Below, piece by piece: positions 56,930-64,000 of a DNA stretch of 64,000 nt. The stretch is from positions 146,867 through 210,866 of the forward strand of contig KN832883.1 in the NCBI GenBank assembly GCA_000827325.1, given 5' to 3'. The translations under genes and the position numbers were made by a program. This DNA is from Oidiodendron maius Zn (taxonomy: Eukaryota; Ascomycota; Leotiomycetes; Myxotrichaceae). The notes under the pieces were generated by a model. That model saw only the letters and a list, made by a program, of their open reading frames with translations, had not been told where the DNA came from and did no database searches. The stretch's first letter is position 1; each line of letters begins with the position of its first letter.

Positions 56930-59077
56930 TTACCAAGCACTAGTATAATCTAATTTAAACGTCCACACATACTGATCTGAAGCCACAAGTTCGTCCGATA
57001 GTGATAACGATATTGTTTCGTTGCTATTCCACGTAACCGGAATTACCGTACCATTCAAACTTCCCCCAAGGATCGTCACTGTATCACCTGGGAGGTACGG
57101 AACTAGGTCGGGAACGAAGAGAGTGAGAGGAGGCGTTGTGAGATAATGAATATAAAAAGCCTCTTGAGTAGTGGTATAGCGAAAGTTGTTCGAGCCTGGA
57201 GTCACGGACCAGTACCGCGTCTTGAATATGCTTTCTGAGTGAGCCTTGATCCAGCGGCCTGCGTCTAGGAGGCCGGTTTGCATAATAGCTGGAATAGTTC
57301 CGTCGTTCTTGGGGCCAATATCGAGAAGAAAATTGCCATTCTTACTGACAATGTCTACGAGAGATTGAACAATATCCTCTCCCGTCATATAGGTGTCGTC
57401 TGGGGTCTGATAGTTGTAGCCGAAAGAGAAGGGATCCATACCACGGTTAGACTCCCACTTGCGGACGACAGTTCCTGAATTGGTTGTATACCTGATAGGG
57501 TTTCAGAATCATACTTGCAGCGGGAAGAAAATGTGCGTACTCTGGGGTGTCAAAATCGCCTGCTATGCCACAACGGGAATTGAAGGTCACTTGACGTCCT
57601 TGATCGCGAGCCCAGTTGAGCCATGCAGAAGCAAAAATCGTCGCGTTGTTTGCGCTGCCGGCGATGTCACACCACATAATTTCTGTTTCGTAGTCATATG
57701 CTAACACTTTTTGTTGGGGAAGCTGAATGTCTTGGATAAAATCATTAGCGGGGACAAATCCAGTGTAATTCTCTACAGCTCCCGTGTATGGATTTGTCGG
57801 TGGTCCTGATCGCATAAAAATTAGCATAGAACTTGATAGAATACCGGCAAATAATTGACGTTACCTCCGGGAAAACCACCGCCAGCGCTATAGGCATACG
57901 TTGTATACAGTGGACTATTTGCGTTAAACCTGCTGAGAAGTAATAATTTAAAGAACTTACTTATACCATTCAGGAAGTGAGAAGTATGTCCCTCGTCGGA
58001 TTTGAGGTTGAAATGTTTTTGCAGCTGCTAGAAGCTCCCCAATAAAGTCTCTCTTCGGCCCGTAATGAACTGACGATCTCATACTAATGGTACTTGGGAA
58101 ATTGAAGAGTGCAAACCCGTCGTGGTGCTCTATAAAAATATCAGTATACAGCATATCATTAAGTTACCGGAGCAGGGCTAATACGTACTTGTCACGGGAA
58201 CCATATACTGTGCGCCAGCAGCGTCAATCAAATCGACCCAATCTTTGGCGTTGAAATTGATAGCGGTAAAATTGGAGATAAAATCGTCATAGGTGAAGCT
58301 TGTGCCGTAAGTTATATTGTGGTATTGATATGTCTTTGTCTTGTAAGTTGGGTCATTCATTCTCTTCCAATACCTATGGGAATTAGATAGCTCTCAAAGA
58401 GTAGCCAGTAAACTCACCACTCTGCATAATCTTCGTTTGGGGCAATACTGCCATATGCCGGAGCTGAATATAGCCCCCAATGAATGAAAATACCAAACTT
58501 CACTTCGTTGAACCAATCCGGGTTCCAGTGCCATGAAAGGCTGGTCGAGTCTGCCGTATAGTCTCCAAAACCACAACTTCCAGAAATGATTGACGACGTG
58601 CTGAGCGCAAGGCCGTAGTTAGTACCCCAAACGGCGGTAACGTTGGCAGTGCACGTAGTACCAGCAGCCACGCCTACCTTGTTCTGAACACCGATTTGGA
58701 CAACTGCGGCTTGCCCTGGATAAAGACGAGTGAGAGTACCGGCTTTGACTAGATTGAAGTTGCTCGATGTTGCCGTAATGTTGAGAGTGTCCGCGAGGGT
58801 AAGTGAATTTGTCGGATGCGTGTTTGTAACAATCATCTCAATAATCTGCACATAATCACTCCCTTCGAACCACTTAGAGGTCAAGATAGCACCTGAAATT
58901 TCAATTGTTGGTGCGAAGCCCCCTAACCAATTGTAAGTGATAATAGAAGCAGAGTACTTATGTCAGTGTCTTACTTGCCGATCGAGTTATCACTCCATTT
59001 CTAGTCCTCATAGAGCAAACTACTGTGACTACAGTTCCAAGCACTGCTAGAAAGGAAGGAAACATTGAAGACACCAT
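56930..59077 (-). CDS. Secreted GH29 alpha-L-fucosidase
   Basis: Seven minus-strand exons (59077-58975, 58922-58418, 58373-58189, 58129-57961, 57929-57865, 57805-57541, 57491-56930) sum to 617 codons plus stop. The N-terminus [20 protein letters not shown] is a signal peptide or anchor. An N-terminal beta-domain of about 150 residues precedes the barrel. Barrel landmarks are [38 protein letters not shown] (the Asp is the GH29 nucleophile), [16 protein letters not shown], and [19 protein letters not shown]-terminal beta-domain ends the chain. It should release alpha-linked fucose from plant or animal glycans outside the cell. Its intact frame beside LTR relics shows that decay in this region is confined to repeats. 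Confidence 0.93.
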
Positions 59078-59940
59078 CTTGGCGAAGGGCAGCTGTCATC
59101 AAAGGATGTTGGATACTATCCCACAGAGACGGATGAAATTCAAATAGGGATGATACCCTTATTACATATACTTTCTCAAATATAGCGATGTGGAGTAACC
59201 TTTAAACGCCCCCAATTGAACATAATAAAAACGGCGAGCATCAAAGAGGGGAAATAAATGAGATTCCCGGAGAAAGTACTAAATTGGAGGACTGACGTAA
59301 GACATGCTGTAAGTGAGGGTAGGTCAGTCTTTGAATCCCGTCGGTAAATAAGAAAAAAGAAAGGTCCGATTTAGCGAAGGCAAACTGACTAAACTTGCCG
59401 TTTCTGTGGAGTTCATTATAGTCGTGTCCATTGCGTAGCCATCTGAGGAAGAAAAGGTGGCACTAAATCTGGACCAACATGGTCAAGTGGCCGGAAAATT
59501 GCGCCAACTACCGGACGAAGCATTTAACGACGCTCTTCCAAGAGCCTGTCATTAGCCCTTGTCCTCTTCCTAATACCCGAACTACAAAGGCGGGTTGGGA
59601 GCGGAGCGACTTCGTGTGGAAAACGCCAAGGCTCTCCATTAGAAAAGGCAAGATTCTACCCCTCACCCCCTCATTATGCAGGTCAAGGAATGCTCCGACT
59701 CAGTCCCGCTAGGCGCCAGGGCCGAACTCTTTGTTCACCTCCACCAATCCGGCTCACGGGATAAATTTTAAAGGCTTTTTTTAATCATTTATGAGTAATT
59801 ACCCGCAAATGGATTGAAGAGCAGTAATGCGCCTAAGAACTGACCTGGATTTGGTGCCCTGAAAATGTACTTCCAGGGAAATAATATACTGCAGCAAAGC
59901 AAATCGACATTTTGGAGGAAGACTCAATAGGTTTGCTGGT
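59078..59940. other. Gap upstream of the fucosidase
   Basis: About 0.9 kb that should contain the fucosidase promoter. A short frame at 59479-59712 has no recognised family. Confidence 0.35.
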
Positions 59941-60157
59941 AAATAGCTGGCGTAAAAGGGTGTGTAGGTCGTAGTCGGGTATTAAGGTGAAACTCAGTAT
60001 ATTAACCTGAGTAATGCAGAGACAAATAAGATAAGAACGATGTGTATACAGGAGAACTAGAGCTCTCAGACTCAATACACCGCACCCAATTGAGCGACTG
60101 AATAGGCTCCAACTGCAGCACGTGCCTGCAGCCCTGATTATTCTGTCTCATTGGTCA
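59941..60157 (-). mobile_element. LTR fragment of the Copia family
   Basis: On the minus strand the segment CAGGGCTGCAGGCACG is followed by CTCTAGTTCTCCT and CTGAGTTTCACCTTAAT, in the same order as in the full LTR. Borders are approximate, both termini are eroded, and no target duplication was found. It is the oldest-looking of the four copies. Confidence 0.65.
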
Positions 60158-61658
60158 TCTGACCTCGGCTTCACTCTAGCATACAAATGCGCACTGCCCT
60201 GTGATTGTTCCAAGTTCGCGCCAATCTTTTCCGCGAGGTGTTTTTCCGTAGCAAAGCCGAGGAGCAACCGCCGTGTGTATTAGGATCCTCATCATGAGAT
60301 GAGACGCACTTTGGAGCAGCTCAATGTGTCAAAGGTTGCAAAGGGCGTTCCTGGGAGAATAACTCGAGGAAAAATATAGGTCACCGAGGGGCAATTCGTC
60401 GCTTCATTGCAACCAAAAGCATGCAAAGAGGCCTACTCGATACTCGACTTCCCCCCGCTCCGCCCGCTCGAATGACGACCGAGCACCCGATGGAAGCAGC
60501 ATTCTCCGCATACCCTTTTCGATCGTCCAAGCTGTCAGAACGCGAGTCGTCGGATATTTGGGTATATATCGACGGAGGGAATCTCCATCTTTCTGAATTC
60601 AGAGAGCTGACGATGGAGGTCTGAGATGGAGGTCTGAGATGGAGGCATGGCTTCTATGAGAGTTGTTGCTTCGACAGCTTGGCACCCGTACCAGATATTG
60701 AGATATATGAAATCCCTAATCTCCTTTCACCAAATCCCAGTTCTGTCATTGTGGCTAGCGTCACTGCCAATTGCCATCGACACTCTGGTCTCACCTTTCC
60801 TGGAGTGCCAGGAGTTGACTCAGGCCATCATTGAAGTTCACTGTCGTGTGGTGTCTAGATACGCGCGCGGAGGAGGATGCTTCACTTTGAAACCCATCCA
60901 ATCCGCGTCATCTCCAGGTTGGAAGTATGTGAGCTACACTTTGGACTAAGGACTGGGATCTTTGACACCTCGCCATGTTATAAATATCAGAGACTTTACT
61001 TGACCAAGTCATCTCCCGATCGTCAATCACCAACCCTTCACGTGTCAGGATTATCATCATGAAGGCGGGCTGAATTGCCGGTACCAAATTTGACCACGTG
61101 CCTGCATGGATGCTTCTCATACTCCCCTTCTTTCCCTTGCCAATTGCCACCTCCTCCACCGCTTCATGACTAATATGCTTGTTAATCTCTTATTATTTTT
61201 CAAGCACGAAAATCTCCCCGCTAAATTAACCGTAATTCCCAGTGAAGACAAGGGTGAGAGACTAGGGGCGGTAGCCCCTAGGAAAGCTCCGATTCATAAC
61301 TATCCTCTCTGCATTCTATACCGCGATTACCATAGCGGTGCCAACTTCAGATGTCGCAGCAATCATGACGGCTTAAAAGCTAGTGGCAGAGACCCAGACT
61401 CTATTGTAGAGACCCCCCTAGGATGGCATCTGACTGCCAGAGAACCGGTTGCCAAAGATCCGAAGGCTATTTGGGCTGTCGCGAAATTGTTAATTGTGTG
61501 TGTGATCTTGGTGAAATAAACTGTGGCCTCCCAGGTCGGCAGTTTAATAACAAGATGAGCTTGCTGATGCAATCCGTACAAGAATGCTTGTCATACGGTC
61601 TGTAACTAAGGCATGGGATTTGAATATACCTACAATTGATAGGTTTCGGTTGGACCGA
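60158..61658. other. Gap of 1.5 kb with a small tandem repeat
   Basis: A 13 bp motif (GATGGAGGTCTGA and variants) is repeated about three times at 60613-60645. Short frames here show no recognised family. Nothing else was seen. Confidence 0.35.
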
Positions 61659-62490
61659 TTAGTCCTCTGAGGGAGGAGCGCTTAATACCCGTCGCCCAAT
61701 CCTAACCAAGTCTTTATTCACCAGAGGCTCTTTCTCAAATCCGTTCGCAACTTGGTCAAGCATCGCGGCGGAGCACTCGGTGATGGTCACGCTGGGCATT
61801 GATAAGGCCAATTTCATCACGAAGGCTACGACAGATCTCGTGGTGAATGTTGCGGCTGTGATCCATCCGGGCTTAGCAACGCACACCTCCAGGTCTCCTT
61901 TGCTCTCCGCGGCAACCGCAAGTAGTTGATTCTCTGCCTCCCCCTAAAATTTAGGGATTATCCATCAGTACATAGCCTCAGGGTTAGATTATTTAGTACA
62001 CTCACCCGCATCAAAAGGTATTCCGGGAGGAAAGCCGGCGTCTTGGTCGGGTCGCGCTCGGCTGCACTACCGCTCATATATATGAACCTGAACGGGACGT
62101 TGGCCCCGGCCTCGTGCATTGTTCTCAGACCCGTAACCGGGCAGTCCTGACATACTCGTTTTACCTCTTTGAAGTCCATGCCCTTGGATTTGGTGGGAGT
62201 GATAGCGACTGTCCTGCGCGGGTTTTAGCTTAAAATGCCTGAGGCTGGAGTCAAATTTACCAGATGCATGCATCAGCTCCAGCGAGGTCGTTCTTGACAC
62301 TGTCTGGGTAGTCTCCATAATCTTTGATAATGACATTTCGCAGCTTTGACACATCCGTCCCGTCTTCAAGCACCGGCGACACAGGCGTCCTTGACAATGC
62401 TATTACTGTTGTGATGTCTGGTCGCTTCAAGCTCAGCCGGATGACCTCCTTTCCAACAAACCCCGTGGCTCCTGCCACGATAAGCTTCAT
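61659..62490 (-). CDS. NAD(P)-binding NmrA/SDR-type oxidoreductase
   Basis: Minus-strand exons 62490-62261, 62213-62006 and 61943-61659 sum to 240 codons plus stop. The Rossmann motif is MKLIVAGATGFVGKEVIRLS. Then come IIKDYGDYPDSVKNDLAGAD, ACIWTVAITPTKSKGMDF, FIYMSGSAAERDPTKTP, and GEAENQLLAVAAES before KPGWITAA. The Y-x-x-x-R/K catalytic pair is not clear, because PEYLLMRGEAEN replaces YxxxK. This atypical SDR layout is common in fungi, in the NAD(P)H_bind / NmrA-like group. The start is the first ATG; an in-frame GTG lies four codons upstream. Substrate unknown. The model is well supported by clean phase across both introns. Confidence 0.85.
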
Positions 62491-64000
62491 GGTTAAACTC
62501 ACAGAGGGTTTCTCCGTTTGCTATTGATAAAGAAGTTGGAGTCGAGGTTCTGAGGCACCCCATCTTAAATGACTGGATGAAAACTTACCCTTAGGAGCTA
62601 GCGCACGGAGCGGCGGAGAAACCAACTTCCTACTCCGATCCTCCCACAGCTCGTCCTCCTTACACCTACAGTACTCCTTCTCCCCGAACCGCTCCAACTA
62701 TTATTGCTCCGGTTCCTACTCCGCTTAAATCTTTCCTACGTCACCTAGAAATTCAAAGAACCCCTATCTCAATCATCGCAAGGATTTAGGGGTGGCACTT
62801 ACAAGTACAAGATACACCCCCGAAGAACCCCCTATCCCGCCTCCAAGCCTCTCGGACTCACCAGACTAGCCTTAAAAAAAAGTTAAAATGCCATCGGAGT
62901 GACTGAAGATGCAGGGCCTATTCATAAATACTCACTATTCGCACCGTGATACCCCGAGAATTCTAATCGAAGAGTTCCATAATGAAGTTGGTCCGAATTA
63001 GGGCCTAATATTTGTTTGGCTATTAGCTATGCTTGGGTGAGCGCTCGCTCCCCGGCACATGGATCATTTATGTTCACTCGCACACCCGTTTTCCGCGCTG
63101 CCTGTCTATCAACAAGGAAAATACGGGCTCGGGCATTTTCCTACGCAACCAGGCTGGGAGGCCTTTACCATGCAACCGCTCTTCGGATTTCTTGATCGAC
63201 TCACGTATGCAAAGGGCCGGGCACCAGCACTTGCTGGACTCCTAACGGCCTCGCGGACTAAGGAGGTCAATGGTAAGTTTACTGTAGAGCTCTCAGCTCC
63301 GATTGGGATTGAAGGTATGATAACCCTTCTTGCCAATGCAAATGGCAAGGTTCCTGTGTATCAGGATGTAGATGGCTTGTTTGTGGATGTTGCCGTCAGG
63401 TTCAGAGGGGGACGACATTGAAGGTCGTTGTAAGGTATTGAGGCATGAGTGTAAAGTCTCTCGCGTTGTCTAATAATTCCACTTAGCTTTCATGGCAACT
63501 TTATAGTACGCGTTGAGGATATTGCGCGTGTCATTCGTTGCAAGACTCTCGTTCAGCGAGATCATAAGAAGCTCTGGAATGGCGCCGTTTTCTCCACTCT
63601 CCGCACTCGTGAATTTGCAGGCAGCAGCAGTCGGAATCGAGCCTTTCAAGTACCTGAATGGAAGCTTCGCGCTCAAAATGATTTTCACCCAAGTATCTTT
63701 TGTTTGTGCCCCGAATGCCCCACGCCCCAAATGTACCGAGACTGGCTGCGAGACCACCGAGCACATTGGCACTTCCAGCGAGAAGAATAGCAAGCACATT
63801 CAACTAAGCTCTCCAGCGTTAGACATACCACTGTTTGAATAAGGCGTAGAGCGGTTGGGATGGCTTTAATTCCATACTGTTAAAGGGGGGGAGACCACCC
63901 CTGTATAAAAAACAGAAAGCGGGAAAAGCGGGAAAAGCGCCCCCATGAACTGTACCTGGCTTCTTTGATATCGCACACGTATCTCCCGCTCATGGGTATC
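62491..64000. other. Right end of the window, no gene supported
   Basis: 62580-62880 is pyrimidine-rich and proline-codon-like but not open for long. Frames at 63059-63421 (plus) and 63470-63803 (minus) are open but unrecognised and may be relics. I do not assign a gene. Confidence 0.35.

Noticed and set aside
61106-61519. A 137-codon frame on the plus strand
   Set aside because: No signal peptide, domain or codon-use support.
63059-63803. Frames of 120 (plus) and 109 (minus) codons near the right border
   Set aside because: They read somewhat protein-like but I could not place them in a family or find splice partners; may be relics.
1-64000. A biosynthetic gene cluster with a backbone enzyme
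   Set aside because: Despite BVMOs, a GMC enzyme, an enoyl reductase and three regulators, no polyketide synthase, peptide synthetase, terpene synthase or prenyltransferase motif was found.

Overview
The window looks like nuclear DNA of a filamentous ascomycete (Pezizomycotina). Genes carry several short GT-AG introns of about 44-95 bp. The recognisable families are Zn2Cys6 and bZIP-DUF3425 regulators, three-domain ascomycete laccases, Baeyer-Villiger monooxygenases (BVMOs), a GMC oxidoreductase and small secreted proteins. The transposons show the one-way C-to-T / G-to-A decay expected from repeat-induced point mutation (RIP). I could not place the order. No tRNA, rRNA or CRISPR was seen.

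Layout. 0-7 kb: a BVMO and a GMC oxidoreductase diverge from a 0.7 kb promoter and are followed by a bZIP-DUF3425 regulator. 8-14 kb: a laccase, a small secreted protein and a cysteine-rich, probably cell-surface protein. 14-20.5 kb: decayed NAD(P)-oxidoreductase fragments, an intact secreted alginate-lyase-like enzyme, and a Tc1/mariner remnant joined to a RecQ helicase tail and an old tandem repeat. 20.5-25.4 kb: a frameshifted two-module F-box-like gene and a second laccase with a long Ser/Thr-rich N-terminal extension. 26-28 kb: fragments of a CHAT-domain protein and an SDR. 29.5-30.3 kb: a secreted protein made of six cysteine-pair repeats.

30.9-37.1 kb is the most interesting block. A Zn2Cys6 regulator diverges from a Frm2/Hbn1-type nitroreductase, which is followed by a homologue of 4-hydroxylaminobenzoate lyase. 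Together these would reduce a nitroaromatic acid to its hydroxylamine and convert that to a catechol acid plus ammonia, a pathway known from bacteria. 37.1-44.6 kb is an AT-rich, RIP-damaged island with a whole-length but dead Copia element (38.2-43.6 kb) carrying a nested foldback MITE, then a solo LTR of the same family. 45.4-49.6 kb: a Zn2Cys6 regulator diverges from a lone trans-enoyl-reductase-like enzyme. 50-55 kb: an HD-domain (cyanamide-hydratase-like) protein and a second BVMO. 56-60 kb: a solo LTR, an intact secreted GH29 alpha-L-fucosidase and an LTR fragment. 61.7-62.5 kb: an NmrA/SDR oxidoreductase.

Overall this is an accessory, repeat-rich region with many stand-alone oxidoreductases and secreted enzymes but no polyketide, peptide or terpene synthase. 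Gene models were spliced by hand. Where exon lengths are given they sum to a whole number of codons. The two genes that do not sum cleanly are flagged as frameshifted.
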